From Actinomycetales bacterium SN12 (lineage in GTDB: Bacteria; Actinomycetota; Actinomycetes; Actinomycetales; Microbacteriaceae): a stretch of 64,000 nucleotides of DNA. Location: contig PJCV01000001.1 in the NCBI GenBank assembly GCA_002837415.1, positions 186,001 to 250,000 on the forward strand, read 5' to 3'. The translations under genes and the position numbers were made by a program. The number at the start of each line of letters is the position of its first letter. The stretch's first letter is position 1. The notes beneath the pieces are model-generated. The model made no database searches. It worked only from the letters and a program-made list of their open reading frames with translations, and was not told the DNA's origin. Positions 43,973-53,565 of this stretch are shown one piece after another.

Positions 43973-43980
43973 CCGGGGTC

Positions 43981-44274
43981 TCACCCGATGCTCCACAGCC
44001 GCCCGACGCGCTCGTCGGCATCCGCGTATACCTCGGCGGCCGTGCGAGCGGCCTCGGCCGCCGCCTGAAGAGCCCGAGCGTGCGCAGCCATCTCCTGTGA
44101 CCAGTCGGCCTGACGCGCCTGATACGCATCCGCGGCGTCGCCACGCCATTGCCCGGCCAGCGCGCCCGCACGTGCAGACAGTGCGCTGAGACTGCTGTGG
44201 ATGCTCGATGCAGAACCGTCCAGGGCTGAACCGAGGGTCTGCACCAGCGGCGGGGTCACGGAGTAGTCAGTCAT
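43981..44274 (-). CDS. WXG100-family (EsxA-like) protein
   Basis: A 97-residue helical hairpin protein with the turn WRGDAADAYQ near residues 43-52, as in WXG100 substrates of type VII secretion. A helical second half is rich in Ala. The family is exported as dimers by ESX/T7SS; no secretion-machine genes (EccC, EccD) are in this window. Its ATG shares one base with the preceding stop. Confidence 0.82.
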   Translation of the reverse strand: MTDYSVTPPLVQTLGSALDGSASSIHSSLSALSARAGALAGQWRGDAADAYQARQADWSQEMAAHARALQAAAEAARTAAEVYADADERVGRLWSIG

Positions 44275-44747
44275 CAGAGGGTCCCCTCCCGGCGAAGTCG
44301 TTCGTTCAGGACAGCCTCGATGTGCGCCGCCGCCTGCTGGTAGTGCGCGGCGGAAGCGGTGCGCACCTGATCCAGAAGGTCGAGCGGCGTCGGCTCATCC
44401 TCTCCGTCCTCCTGCTCGTCCCAAAGTTCACGCAGACGAGCGAAGTTGCTGCGTGCAGACCGGCGCAGAGCGTCCGCTGCCGGGCTCTCGTCCGCTCCGG
44501 AGAAGACCTCCTCCAGGGTGGTCTGGTTCAAGTCGATGCGCTGCTGCACGGCGCGCCAATCGGGTCCGAGAGCGCCGGCGCGTGCGCGTCGCGCCCGCTC
44601 CTCGTCAAGGCGCTCATGCTCCTCGTGCTCCGCGATCTCCAGTGCATCCAGGCGTGCACTCTCAGCCTCGACACGGCGCATCAGCTCGATCACCCGCTCG
44701 CCGAAATCGACAGGAAGCGGCTGCTCGTCCGCGCTGAATTCGTTCAT
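44274..44747 (-). CDS. Coiled-coil hypothetical protein in WXG100 cassette
   Basis: A 157-residue, highly charged protein. Residues about 15-60 are strongly predicted to be coiled coil (repeated Glu, Arg and Leu), and the rest is acidic and helical. I do not recognise a family. It lies four bases after the large WXG-like gene and overlaps the WXG100 gene by one base, so it is part of one transcript. A chaperone or partner for export is possible but unproven. Confidence 0.7.
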   Translation of the reverse strand: MNEFSADEQPLPVDFGERVIELMRRVEAESARLDALEIAEHEEHERLDEERARRARAGALGPDWRAVQQRIDLNQTTLEEVFSGADESPAADALRRSARSNFARLRELWDEQEDGEDEPTPLDLLDQVRTASAAHYQQAAAHIEAVLNERLRREGTL

Positions 44748-44751
44748 GCCG

Positions 44752-45948
44752 TCAGATCCTCGCCGCGGCTCCGCGAGCGAGCCCTTCGTACAGGTCGGCC
44801 ATGCGGAACGAGTTGTCGACCATGTCGGCCACGTTCGATGCCATGCCGGAGACGAGATCGTAGATGCGGTTCAGCCACTTATAGATCGTCATCGCGTCGT
44901 TGATGAGGTCATACACGGCGAATCCTGCCTCCACGGCCGCCGCGGCCCAGCCGACGAGCGGCACTGCCGCTTCGGCAGCCATCCGGGCGAGCTTCTGCTC
45001 GAGCCGCTTCAGGAGCTTCAGAATCAGCCCGGCGATCTCCTTGCTCAGCATGACCAGAGCCTTCAGCGCGGTGCTGATGGTTCCTGTGGGTCCTGCGACA
45101 GCAGTATGCACCTGAGAGATGAGTCCGGCCGCGGCGAGGAATGCCTCCGACCCTCGTCCGGTCCAGGACGCCATCGCCGGCAGCATCCCCATCGCATTCT
45201 GACCGAGTCCGCGCAACGCGTCTCCCGTGTGAGTCCAGGCGAAGGACGCTTCGCGGATCCTGACCCAGTTTCCGGCGAACGGCTTCGTAGCCTCTTCCAG
45301 AAGAGAGAATCCTGCGAGCTGCTCGAACAGCCAATCGACAGATCCGAAGATGACTCCTGCCTTCCATCGGATGTTCTCGATCTCGGGATCTTCCGCGTGC
45401 GGGGTTGGCAGGTAGGAGCGCACGTCCACGGTCTCGGAGACGGTGCGCGAACGCGCTAGTCCGTCTGAGACCCGGTCGCGCAACTGCTCACCGGTTCCCT
45501 GAGCCCACTCACCCATCGAGTACCCGTCCCAGAAGGCCTGATTGAAGACGTTGCCGTCCGCGTCGTCGTACCGCGACGGCGCCTGCTGCTGGGCGGGTCC
45601 AAGCGAGGGCGCCGTGGGCGAGGGATAGTCCGGTCTGGTCTCTCCCAGGGAGACGGCGACCGCACCGGCCGCGGCGTGGGCGGTGCGGTCGGCTTCGAGA
45701 TAGATCTCGCGCGTCTGAGTCATCTTTTCAGCACCGATGCTGAATGCCTTGCCGGAGTAAGCGGCAACCGTGACGCCGGCGTTCACCACCGCTTCGTTCA
45801 GCGGCTGCAGCAGCTGCAGGATCAGTCCCAGATCGCCGTTGCTCAACCGCGCGAACGTCGAGAGATGCTCGCGCACCGCCCCCGCATGATCCGCCTGCCG
45901 CTCCAGCACCTGTGCCGCAAGCGACATGTTCGAGAGAACGATGTCCAT
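44752..45948 (-). CDS. Large WXG-like type VII secretion substrate candidate
   Basis: A 398-residue protein. The N-terminal 95 residues form an EspC-like helical pair. A linker rich in Pro and Gln follows (about 105-125). A second helical module has the turn SWTGRGSEAF, and the hydrophobic stretch AAVPLVGWAAAAVEAGFAVYDLI lies near residues 335-360. No enzymatic toxin domain is obvious at the C-terminus. It opens the four-gene cassette; its ATG follows GGGGGG. Confidence 0.72.
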   Translation of the reverse strand: MDIVLSNMSLAAQVLERQADHAGAVREHLSTFARLSNGDLGLILQLLQPLNEAVVNAGVTVAAYSGKAFSIGAEKMTQTREIYLEADRTAHAAAGAVAVSLGETRPDYPSPTAPSLGPAQQQAPSRYDDADGNVFNQAFWDGYSMGEWAQGTGEQLRDRVSDGLARSRTVSETVDVRSYLPTPHAEDPEIENIRWKAGVIFGSVDWLFEQLAGFSLLEEATKPFAGNWVRIREASFAWTHTGDALRGLGQNAMGMLPAMASWTGRGSEAFLAAAGLISQVHTAVAGPTGTISTALKALVMLSKEIAGLILKLLKRLEQKLARMAAEAAVPLVGWAAAAVEAGFAVYDLINDAMTIYKWLNRIYDLVSGMASNVADMVDNSFRMADLYEGLARGAAARI

Positions 45949-46020
45949 GTGCCCCCCCTGGGTAAACGCCAGAGCCCAGCGTAGCGGCTCGGAACAACGC
46001 GGAGGACGTCACGCGCCGGC

Positions 46021-47610
46021 TCAGGATGCGGCGGCTGGCTCCCGCTCATCTGTCGCGCGCGAACCGGTCTGGATGATCCGCGAAGCGCGGACGGGGTGTC
46101 CCGTCGTCGTCAGGCACTTGCCCGTCTCGAGGTCCCACTTCCAGTCGTGCATCGAGCAGGTGAGCACCCCGTCCTCGATCTTGCCGGTGCGGGTGAGGTC
46201 GGCGCGCAGGTGCGGGCAGCGGCGCTGCACGACCCAGTCATCGATCTCGGCGTCCTCGGTCTGGTCGGTCTGCTCCTGGTACCAGTTCTCGACGTACTCG
46301 ATGCGATCCACCGAGAGGCACTTGAGGAAGGTGGTGAGGAACTCGTTGAACTTGCCGCTGCGCCCGACCGAGAACTGCATCGAGAGGAAGATCGAGTTCG
46401 ACCAGTCGATCTCGTGGTCGCGGATGTTCGTCGAGACGAGGTCGGCCGGGATCGTGTACCAGTAGATGCACTCCTCGCCCGCGTACTCGCGGACCTTCGC
46501 CTTGGGGAAGTCGACGACCATGTCCAGATCGCCGATCCGGAAGCGCACGTTGCCCCCGACGCCGAGGCGGATGGTCCGTGACTTCTTCAGCAGCGGCTCC
46601 CACCACTCCTTGATCGCCGCGAGCATCTCGGCCGGCGGGATGACCTCGGCGCGAGTGGCCTCCTCGTCGATGATCTCCTGCTGGCGCGATGCGCGCTGCT
46701 CTTCGAGGTACTCCCACTTCTCGTCGAAGATGTGTGCGATCTCGGCTTCGGAGTACAGGCTCTGCGAGACGTTCATCTCACCGTGGTTCATGTCGACCAC
46801 GGTGCCGGGGATGAAGAGGTGGCCGTCGTACTTCGGGGCCAGCTCCTTCATGTGCGCCAGGAACTCCTTCTGATCGGTGAAGATCGAGTCGTCGTTCTGG
46901 CCCTTCCCGTTGAACTGGAAGAGCTCCTCGCGCAGGAACATCGGAGGTCCCGCCATCGGGAAGACGTGGGGTGCATCGACCTTCTCGATGTAGTACATGG
47001 CGCGCTTGTTCTGCGCCTCGCGCTTGAGCGCGGCGAACTTCTGCTTGGCGTCCTGAGGCAGGTCGTAGACCATGGGCCACCAGATCGCGCCGGACACCTG
47101 GGTGAAGTACGCCTCCGGTTTGCCGAACGACAGCAGCGTCTCCAGATCCAGCGGGTGCGAGTCGTTCTGGTTCAGGATCGATGCGGTGCCGTCGTCCACG
47201 CTCAACGAGGAGTCGCCGATCGGGCCGTCGCTCGGGGCGCGCAGCGGCGTGATCATGATCTTCAGCTCGCCGCGCTCGATCACCTGGCCGGCGGGCGCGT
47301 AGGTGATGTTGTCGTAGCCCAGCTTGCGGATGTCGACCTCGAGGTCGTCGGTGACGTACTCGGGCAGCAGCACCTCGATGTCCTTCGAGATGTACTTCTC
47401 GAGCAGGTTCGGGTCGAAGTGGTCGCGGTGACGGTGCGAGATGTACAGGAAGTCCGCTTCGCGTCCGAGACGCTCCCAGTCGAGGCCGCGGTTGTCGGGG
47501 AACGGGAACCAGGAGCCGTAGAAGGAGGGTCCGAGAACGGGGTCGCAGATGATGTTTCCGCCGACCGTCTCGATGAACATCCCGGCGTGGCCGAGTCCCG
47601 TGATCCGCAT
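46021..47610 (-). CDS. MBL-fold hydrolase fused to a C-terminal Rieske [2Fe-2S] domain
   Basis: A 529-residue protein. Residues 1 to about 290 are a metallo-beta-lactamase fold with GLGHAGMFIE and the metal motif HRHRDHFD. Residues about 310-440 are an alpha/beta region. The C-terminal Rieske domain carries the cluster ligands in RRCPHLRADL and CSMHDWKWDL. The same two domains occur in reverse order in CMP-Neu5Ac hydroxylases, so a related oxygenase function is an inference. GAGGAG precedes the ATG. Confidence 0.82.
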   Translation of the reverse strand: MRITGLGHAGMFIETVGGNIICDPVLGPSFYGSWFPFPDNRGLDWERLGREADFLYISHRHRDHFDPNLLEKYISKDIEVLLPEYVTDDLEVDIRKLGYDNITYAPAGQVIERGELKIMITPLRAPSDGPIGDSSLSVDDGTASILNQNDSHPLDLETLLSFGKPEAYFTQVSGAIWWPMVYDLPQDAKQKFAALKREAQNKRAMYYIEKVDAPHVFPMAGPPMFLREELFQFNGKGQNDDSIFTDQKEFLAHMKELAPKYDGHLFIPGTVVDMNHGEMNVSQSLYSEAEIAHIFDEKWEYLEEQRASRQQEIIDEEATRAEVIPPAEMLAAIKEWWEPLLKKSRTIRLGVGGNVRFRIGDLDMVVDFPKAKVREYAGEECIYWYTIPADLVSTNIRDHEIDWSNSIFLSMQFSVGRSGKFNEFLTTFLKCLSVDRIEYVENWYQEQTDQTEDAEIDDWVVQRRCPHLRADLTRTGKIEDGVLTCSMHDWKWDLETGKCLTTTGHPVRASRIIQTGSRATDEREPAAAS

Positions 47611-47661
47611 GTCTCTCCTCAGGGTTGGACAGCGTCGATTCTACCGAGCGCTCGCTGAGCG

Positions 47662-47678
47662 CGGCCGGTGACCGGCCG
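47662..47678. terminator. Short palindrome between helicase and MBL/Rieske genes
   Basis: CGGCCGGT-G-ACCGGCCG, an 8-bp GC stem with a one-base centre. It follows the helicase stop by about 30 bases on the minus strand. The tiny loop and lack of a T-run make it a weak terminator candidate. Confidence 0.3.
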
Positions 47679-47707
47679 TGGTTATCCGGATGCTCGTGGC
47701 GTGTCGC

Positions 47708-50700
47708 TCACAATTCGAGCAGCCCGCGGATGTCGTCAGCGGTGAGCGACTGCGAGAACAGGGCCTCATCGTCCATCACGGCGGTGAACAGTCGCGCCTT
47801 GCGCTGCTGCAGGGCGAGCACCTTCTCTTCGATGGTGCCGGCGGCGATGAGCCGGTACACGATCACCGGCTGCGTCTGTCCGATCCGGTGGGTGCGATCG
47901 ATGGCCTGCGCCTCGGCAGCGGGGTTCCACCAGGGGTCGAGCAGCAGGACGTAGTCGGCCTCGGTCAGGGTGAGCCCGAACCCGCCGGCTTTCAGGCTGA
48001 TCAGGAACACCGGAGCATCCCCCGAGCGGAATCCGTCTATGACATCGTCTCGACGTCGGGTCGAGCCATCCAGGTAGTCATAGGCGATGCCTGCGTCGCG
48101 CAGCCGCTCGGCCGCCATCTCCAGGTAGGACGTGAACTGGCTGAAGACCAGCGCACGATGCCCTTCCGCGCGCAGCTCCTGCACGTGCTCGAGCAGCACG
48201 TCCAGCTTCGCGGACGACGCGTCGTCGGCATCCGCATCGATCAGCCGCGGCGACAGCGCGAGCATCCTCAGCATGGTGAGCGAGCGGAACACGATGAAGC
48301 GGTTGCGGTCGAGGTCGGCGAGCAGGCCGAGCACCTTCTGACGCTCGCGCTGCAGGACGGTGTCGTAGACGGCGCGGTGCGCGGGGCTCAGATCGACGAA
48401 CAGCTCCTGCACCTGCTTCTCGGGCAGATCGCTCGCGACCAGCTCCTTCGTCCGTCGCAGCATGAGGGGACGGATGCGATGCCGCAGCCGCTCCAGACGC
48501 CGCTGCCGGTACGGCGCCCCTTCCTCATTCTCGGGAACCTTGCCCTGCTCGATCGGCTGCACGTACTCCTCGCGGAAGCGGCGCGCAGACGGGAAGAGAC
48601 CCGGCGCGGTGAGCGAGAACAGCGCCCAGAGGTCGGTCAGGCTGTTCTCGAGGGGCGTCCCGGTGACGGCGATCGTGACGACCGATCGCAGCTGCGCGAT
48701 CGCCTGGTGCACCTTCGTGGCGGGATTCTTTGCGAACTGGGCCTCGTCGATGATCACGCCCGCCCAGTCGATGCCCTGATACTCCTCGGCATCGAGTCGC
48801 AGCAGCGTGTAGGACGTCACGATGATGTCGGCCGCAGCCGCCATCGCGCCGATCTCATCCGCCCGCCGCGATCCGGTGCCCTCGACGATGCGGACGCGCA
48901 GGTCGGGCGTGAACCGACTCGCCTCGCTGCGCCAGGTGCCGAGCACGGAGGTGGGCGCGATGACGAGGAAAGGACGCTTCTCCCCCGCCTCGACGGCGTG
49001 CGCCACGAGCGAGAGCAGCTGGAGCGTCTTTCCCAGGCCCATGTCGTCGGCGAGGATGCCCCCGAGCCGGTGCTGCCAGAGGAAGGCCAACCAGTCGAGC
49101 CCCTGCTGCTGGTACGGGCGCAGCTGTGCGCGCAGGCCCGTCGGTGGCGCGGTGCCGGGCACGCTCTCGATACCGCGCAGGCCTTCGGCCGTGGCTCGCC
49201 AGCCGACTGCCTGCTCGGATTCGTCGGCGAGGTCCTCGAAGTCCTCCCAGAGTGCGGTCTGGTAGCGGCTGATGCGCGGGCCCGTCTCCCACTCGGTGAG
49301 CGCGCCCGCCTCGTCGATGAGCTCGCGCAGCTGCTGGAGAGCAGGATGCGCGAGCGAGAAGTACGTGCCGTCGACGAGCATGAGCTTCGTGCGCCGCATG
49401 CTCAGCGCGGTGAACAGCGGCGTGAACGGGATCGAGTGCCCGTCGATCTTCACGAGCACGCCCAGGTCGAACCAGTCGGCGTCGGTCGACTCGACAGTGG
49501 ACACGGAGATCTCGGGCGTTCCGGTCAGCTCTCTGTACCGCGTCCGCCGGCCGGTGACGACGACCTTCACGTCGGTGGCTTCGAACGCCGGCAGCACGTG
49601 TGCGGCCCACTCGGCGGCGGCGAGCTGCTCGAGCTCGGCGCGATCGCGGAACGCGTCGCGGGTGGCGCCGGCCCAGATCGCTTCGAGGTCGCGGAAGCGC
49701 CGGTGCTCGGCATCCGGATCACGGAAGGTCTCGGAGCCGCCGACGAACGCGACCGAGCCGTGACCCGCGTACTCCCACTCGAATCGGTAGGCGATGCGGT
49801 GCCCTTTTCGGAACGCCACCCGCAGCACCGGTTCCGGCACGGCGAGAGACGGAAGCGCCAGATGGTCGGGCGCCGTCACCACCGTCTGCCTGGCCAGAAC
49901 CGGGTAGGCGTCGGTGAGGAATCCCTCGCGGTCATGCGGCGGCACGTCGATCGGGGCAGGAGCGTTGATCGCGTTGAGCACCGCGGGCGCGAGCGCGATG
50001 CGCGCGATGGCGACGTCGATGCCGGATCCCACGAGGTTCCACCGGTACAGCCCGATGCGTCCGATCGGACGGAGATGCGATGCCGGTGCAGTCTGCCCGT
50101 CGATCACCGCGTCGACACTGACCGCGAGCCCCCCGCCGTCGACCGGCTCGACGCGCAGACCGATCGCCGCGTCGTCCGCGAGGCGGACGGCGGTGTGCTT
50201 CTGCGTCGAGACGATGGGGATGCCGAGATCGGTCAGCGCGTCGAGGTGCTGCCACAGCAGCGGCGTCTCGACCCGGTCGAGCGCGATCCAGTCGCCCGCG
50301 GTGCCGGAGAGCAGCGAGTCGCGAGCGATGTTCAGGAAGTCGGTGAACCAGCGCGCCTGCTCTGGATGGAAACGACCCGACGAGCGCCGCACCGAGTCCC
50401 AGGAGGCGTCGCCCTGGATCCACCGTCCGGTCGACGCGCTGCGCATGAGCGGGCGGACGCAGAGCAGCAGCTCACCGTGCTCCCCGGCGAGGTCGCGGGG
50501 TGTCGCCGTCTGCAGTGCTGCCGGCCCCCATCTGTCGAACGAGTGGCGCGGACGCACACGCAGCTCGATTCCCAGCGCGAGGGGCAGCGCGGCCAGTCCC
50601 GCGATCGGGGCGTTCAGCAGTGCCCGCCACGCCGGCGGCGGGACGGGACGCGCGAACGCACCGAACTGCTCCCACGGCTCGCGCGGCGGCGGTGGTGCCG

Positions 50701-51034
50701 GCGGCGCGGGAGTCGGGTCGGCGGGCGGCCGGGAGGCCGGGTCCGACATCTCATCCGCAGCGGCTCCGATGAGGATCGCGGCGATCGCGTGCTTGCAGGC
50801 CGAGGCGACCGGGCACGTGCAGCTGGTCGTCATGATCCGCTGCCCGTCGAAGCGGACGCGGCACCGGTACGGAGCGCGTTCGCTGCCGAACACGTCGGCG
50901 GTGAGAGTCTGCGATCCGGCATCCCACCGCGCGCCGACGACGCGACCCCGGCGGGCGTAGTCGAGACCGCGCTGGTACCCGCCGTCTCCCGCGAGCTCGC
51001 GCAGCGCGGTGGCGGAGGGACGAGGAGAGCTCAT
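47708..51034 (-). CDS. SWIM-type zinc finger SNF2-family helicase
   Basis: An 1108-residue protein. A SWIM zinc finger (CTCPVASACKHAI) lies at about residues 72-84. A long middle region binds the remodeller core. The SNF2 ATPase has motif I DDMGLGKT, motif II IIDEAQ, and the helicase C-terminal lobe ends with NPAAEAQAIDRTHRIGQT. Such proteins act on double-stranded DNA in repair or defence; the specific role is unknown. The ATG has GGAGGAT eight bases upstream. It stands alone between nusB and the MBL/Rieske gene. Confidence 0.9.
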   Translation of the reverse strand: MSSPRPSATALRELAGDGGYQRGLDYARRGRVVGARWDAGSQTLTADVFGSERAPYRCRVRFDGQRIMTTSCTCPVASACKHAIAAILIGAAADEMSDPASRPPADPTPAPPAPPPPREPWEQFGAFARPVPPPAWRALLNAPIAGLAALPLALGIELRVRPRHSFDRWGPAALQTATPRDLAGEHGELLLCVRPLMRSASTGRWIQGDASWDSVRRSSGRFHPEQARWFTDFLNIARDSLLSGTAGDWIALDRVETPLLWQHLDALTDLGIPIVSTQKHTAVRLADDAAIGLRVEPVDGGGLAVSVDAVIDGQTAPASHLRPIGRIGLYRWNLVGSGIDVAIARIALAPAVLNAINAPAPIDVPPHDREGFLTDAYPVLARQTVVTAPDHLALPSLAVPEPVLRVAFRKGHRIAYRFEWEYAGHGSVAFVGGSETFRDPDAEHRRFRDLEAIWAGATRDAFRDRAELEQLAAAEWAAHVLPAFEATDVKVVVTGRRTRYRELTGTPEISVSTVESTDADWFDLGVLVKIDGHSIPFTPLFTALSMRRTKLMLVDGTYFSLAHPALQQLRELIDEAGALTEWETGPRISRYQTALWEDFEDLADESEQAVGWRATAEGLRGIESVPGTAPPTGLRAQLRPYQQQGLDWLAFLWQHRLGGILADDMGLGKTLQLLSLVAHAVEAGEKRPFLVIAPTSVLGTWRSEASRFTPDLRVRIVEGTGSRRADEIGAMAAAADIIVTSYTLLRLDAEEYQGIDWAGVIIDEAQFAKNPATKVHQAIAQLRSVVTIAVTGTPLENSLTDLWALFSLTAPGLFPSARRFREEYVQPIEQGKVPENEEGAPYRQRRLERLRHRIRPLMLRRTKELVASDLPEKQVQELFVDLSPAHRAVYDTVLQRERQKVLGLLADLDRNRFIVFRSLTMLRMLALSPRLIDADADDASSAKLDVLLEHVQELRAEGHRALVFSQFTSYLEMAAERLRDAGIAYDYLDGSTRRRDDVIDGFRSGDAPVFLISLKAGGFGLTLTEADYVLLLDPWWNPAAEAQAIDRTHRIGQTQPVIVYRLIAAGTIEEKVLALQQRKARLFTAVMDDEALFSQSLTADDIRGLLEL

Positions 51035-51104
51035 GACAGCATCCTCCCCGTCACCACCGACATGCGCTCATCATCAGCGACACGAGCTGGGCGCCGGCTG
51101 CGAC

Positions 51105-51515
51105 TCAGATGGAACGGGCGATGCGGGCCAGTACGCCGTGCACGAACGCGCCGGAGTCCTCGGTCGAGAGCTCCTTGGCCAGCTCGACGGCCTCGTCGAT
51201 CGCGACGGCCGTGGGAACCTCGTCGTTGTAGACGATCTCCCAGGTGCCGATGCGCAGCAGGGCGCGGTCGACGGCGGGCATCCGGTCGAGCTTCCAGTCG
51301 TTGCTGTGCGTGGTGATGTGCTCGTCGATCTCGTCGCGGTTGTCGATGATGCCATCGACGATGTCGCGGGCGTACAGCCAGGAGGCTTCACGAGACGGCT
51401 CGCTGGCGGCGCGCTTGGCGGCTGCGGCGAGCACGACCGAGAGCTCCTCGCCGCGCACGTCAGCCGAGAAGAGGATGTCGAGGGCGCGCTTGCGCGCCTT
51501 GGTGCGGGCGCTCAA
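51105..51515 (-). CDS. nusB: Transcription antitermination factor NusB
   Basis: A 136-residue NusB, which with NusE promotes antitermination on rRNA operons. It has KARKRALDILFSADVRG at the N-terminus and the conserved PTAVAIDEAVELAKELSTEDSGAFVHGVL. The start is TTG at 51515, two bases after the efp stop, so translation probably depends on efp. Confidence 0.95.
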   Translation of the reverse strand: MSARTKARKRALDILFSADVRGEELSVVLAAAAKRAASEPSREASWLYARDIVDGIIDNRDEIDEHITTHSNDWKLDRMPAVDRALLRIGTWEIVYNDEVPTAVAIDEAVELAKELSTEDSGAFVHGVLARIARSI

Positions 51516-51517
51516 GG

Positions 51518-52081
51518 TCAGTCGTTGACGCGGCCGAGGTAGTCGCCCGTGCGGGTGTCGACCTTGACCTTGGTGCCGGTCTCGAGGAACAGCGGAACCT
51601 GGATCTCGTAACCGGTCTCGAGGGTCGCGGGCTTGGTGCCGGCCGACGAACGGTCGCCCTGCAGGCCGGGCTCGGTGTAGGTGACCTCGAGCACGACCGA
51701 GGCGGGCAGCTCGATGTAGAGCGGGTTGCCGTTGTTCAGCGCGATCTGCACCTGCTGGTTCTCGAGCATGTAGTTCTTCGCGTCGCCGACGGTCGCCGCG
51801 GGGACGTTGATCTGGTCGTAGTCCTCCTGGTCCATGAACACGAAGCTGTCGCCGTCGGTGTACAGGTAGGTGAAGTCGCGACGATCGACGTTCTCGATCT
51901 CGATCTTGGTGCCGGCGTTGTAGGTCTTGTCGACCGACTTGCCCGTGACGACGTTCTTCAGCTTGGTGCGGACGAAGGCGCCGCCCTTGCCGGGCTTGAC
52001 GTGCTGGAACTCCACGACGCTCCAGAGCTGTCCGTCGATCTTGATGACGACGCCGTTCTTGATGTCTGCGGTGGATGCCAT
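51518..52081 (-). CDS. efp: Elongation factor P
   Basis: A 187-residue factor that relieves ribosome stalling at polyproline. Three beta domains are present, and the tip loop that enters the peptidyl-transferase centre reads VKPGKGGAF, with Lys as in actinobacteria that use unmodified EF-P. The C-terminal [12 protein letters not shown] is standard. The frame is open above the ATG at 52081 but that stretch has no homology. Confidence 0.96.
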   Translation of the reverse strand: MASTADIKNGVVIKIDGQLWSVVEFQHVKPGKGGAFVRTKLKNVVTGKSVDKTYNAGTKIEIENVDRRDFTYLYTDGDSFVFMDQEDYDQINVPAATVGDAKNYMLENQQVQIALNNGNPLYIELPASVVLEVTYTEPGLQGDRSSAGTKPATLETGYEIQVPLFLETGTKVKVDTRTGDYLGRVND

Positions 52082-52223
52082 GGTGATGGGGGTCCGTTCG
52101 TTCAGAAGTTTGGAGGGCCGGGCGCGGTTGCGCGCAGAGGGTGGCCGAGAAGCGATTCTATCGGATGCCCTGGATCGAGCGATTTGATCCGGTTTCACCC
52201 TTCCTTTTCTCGTAGATTTGTTC

Positions 52224-52229
52224 TATACT
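52224..52229 (+). promoter_or_regulatory. -10 element for a leaderless HNH gene transcript
   Basis: TATACT lies six bases before the ATG at 52236. At this distance the start of transcription would fall at or next to the A of the ATG, so the mRNA is expected to be leaderless. No clear -35 is visible (TTCCTT at about 52201). Confidence 0.6.
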
Positions 52230-52235
52230 GGTGTC

Positions 52236-53480
52236 ATGTTCATCGATGAGGAGCTCGGCGCGATCCCGCAGTCTGCGGGTGATGTGCTGGGGGTGCTCCT
52301 CGATGATGTGACGTGTTCTGAGGTGGATGCGAACCGGTATGCGGCGCGGCAGGCGGAGCGCGTGGTGGAGGCGGTGCAGTTCGCGCGCCAGCATCCGGAG
52401 ATCTACACGATCGACGCCGACGTGCAGATGGCCGAACGCGCTGTCGTGCTGGAGCTGTCGCTGCGGCTGCGGATCTCGCAGGAGCGCGTGCGCGAGCTGT
52501 GCGTGGTCGCCGAGACCGCGGCGCGGGATCTGCCGCTGCTGTGGCAGCGCGCCCGCGACGGGTTCGCCTCCATACACAACGTCGGTGTCGTCGTGGCAGC
52601 GGCGGGTCCGCTCGCGTCTCCGGTCGGTGCGTTGCGGGGGGTGCGGGATGCTGAGGCTGCCGCGCTCGCGAAGCTGGACCGGGCGGCGCATGAGTGGGTG
52701 CTCACCTGCTCGTCGGCGGTGCTGCGGCAGCGGGCGAAGAAGCTGGTCGATCGGATCACCGGCGACACCGCCGCACGCCGGCACACCCGCGCGATGGCCG
52801 ACCGGCACGTCACTCTCTCCCCCGCCGGTGACGGGATGTCGTGGATCACGGCGCTTCTTCCCACCCACGAAGCGGTTGCCGCGATGCAGCGTCTGACCTC
52901 GACGGCGAAGCACATCCAGAAAGACAAGCGCGAAGGCAGAACCCGCAGCCAGATCCGCGCCGACCTGTTCAGCGCCTGGCTGCGCGGAATCGGCACCCCC
53001 ACCGCGGTGAAGACGAAGCTATTCGTCACCGTGCCTGTGCAGCTGCTCGCCGGCGAGCCAGTCCCGGTGGAGCAGGCGAGCATCGTCGGTGGGGACACGA
53101 TCGACCCTCTCACTGCCAAGCAGATGTTCCTCGACGCCCGCGGCTTCCGCCGCGTGATCACCGACCCCGTCAAGGGCGTGATCATCGACATGGACCGCCG
53201 CACCTACCGCCCCACCCGCGCCCAACGCGACTGGCTGACCCTGCACCACGGCACCTGCTCCCGCGACGGCTGCACCCGCCTCGCCATCGACGCCGACCTC
53301 GACCACGACCGCCCCTGGGCCAGAGGCGGGACGACAGATCTGCACCAGCTCCGCCCCCTCTGCCCCCGCGACCACACCCTCCGACACCGCACCCGCATCC
53401 GGTATCGGACCAGACCTGATCACACCGTGCAGGTCATCTCCCCGACCGGATACACCAGCACCGCACCACCACCCTTCTGA
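52236..53480 (+). CDS. DUF222 / HNH endonuclease-domain protein (13E12 repeat type)
   Basis: A 414-residue protein. A DUF222 helical region covers about residues 20-280. A C-terminal HNH nuclease domain has CSRDGCTRLAIDADLDHDRPWARGG...LCPRDHTLRHR, with two CxxC-like zinc pairs and the DHDRP core. This family is highly repeated in Microbacteriaceae and mycobacteria and behaves like mobile or selfish DNA; the natural role is unknown. No Shine-Dalgarno site exists; the promoter geometry suggests leaderless initiation at 52236. It marks the edge of the accessory island next to efp. Confidence 0.88.
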   Translation: MFIDEELGAIPQSAGDVLGVLLDDVTCSEVDANRYAARQAERVVEAVQFARQHPEIYTIDADVQMAERAVVLELSLRLRISQERVRELCVVAETAARDLPLLWQRARDGFASIHNVGVVVAAAGPLASPVGALRGVRDAEAAALAKLDRAAHEWVLTCSSAVLRQRAKKLVDRITGDTAARRHTRAMADRHVTLSPAGDGMSWITALLPTHEAVAAMQRLTSTAKHIQKDKREGRTRSQIRADLFSAWLRGIGTPTAVKTKLFVTVPVQLLAGEPVPVEQASIVGGDTIDPLTAKQMFLDARGFRRVITDPVKGVIIDMDRRTYRPTRAQRDWLTLHHGTCSRDGCTRLAIDADLDHDRPWARGGTTDLHQLRPLCPRDHTLRHRTRIRYRTRPDHTVQVISPTGYTSTAPPPF

Positions 53481-53565
53481 CGATCAACCTGCAGAGCATG
53501 ATCGAAGTCATAACGGTCCGCGCGAACTCCGCCTCTTCCAGCGAGGGTGGGGCCGTGCGATCGAG

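Noticed and set aside
47662..47678. A firm terminator for the helicase gene
   Set aside because: The stem is short with a one-base centre and no T-run, so it is listed only with low confidence.
53508..53530. A further module near the sigma remnant (CATAACGGTCCGCG)
   Set aside because: It resembles the inner half-sites of modules C and D but has no opening palindrome or closing half-site nearby, so it may be chance.
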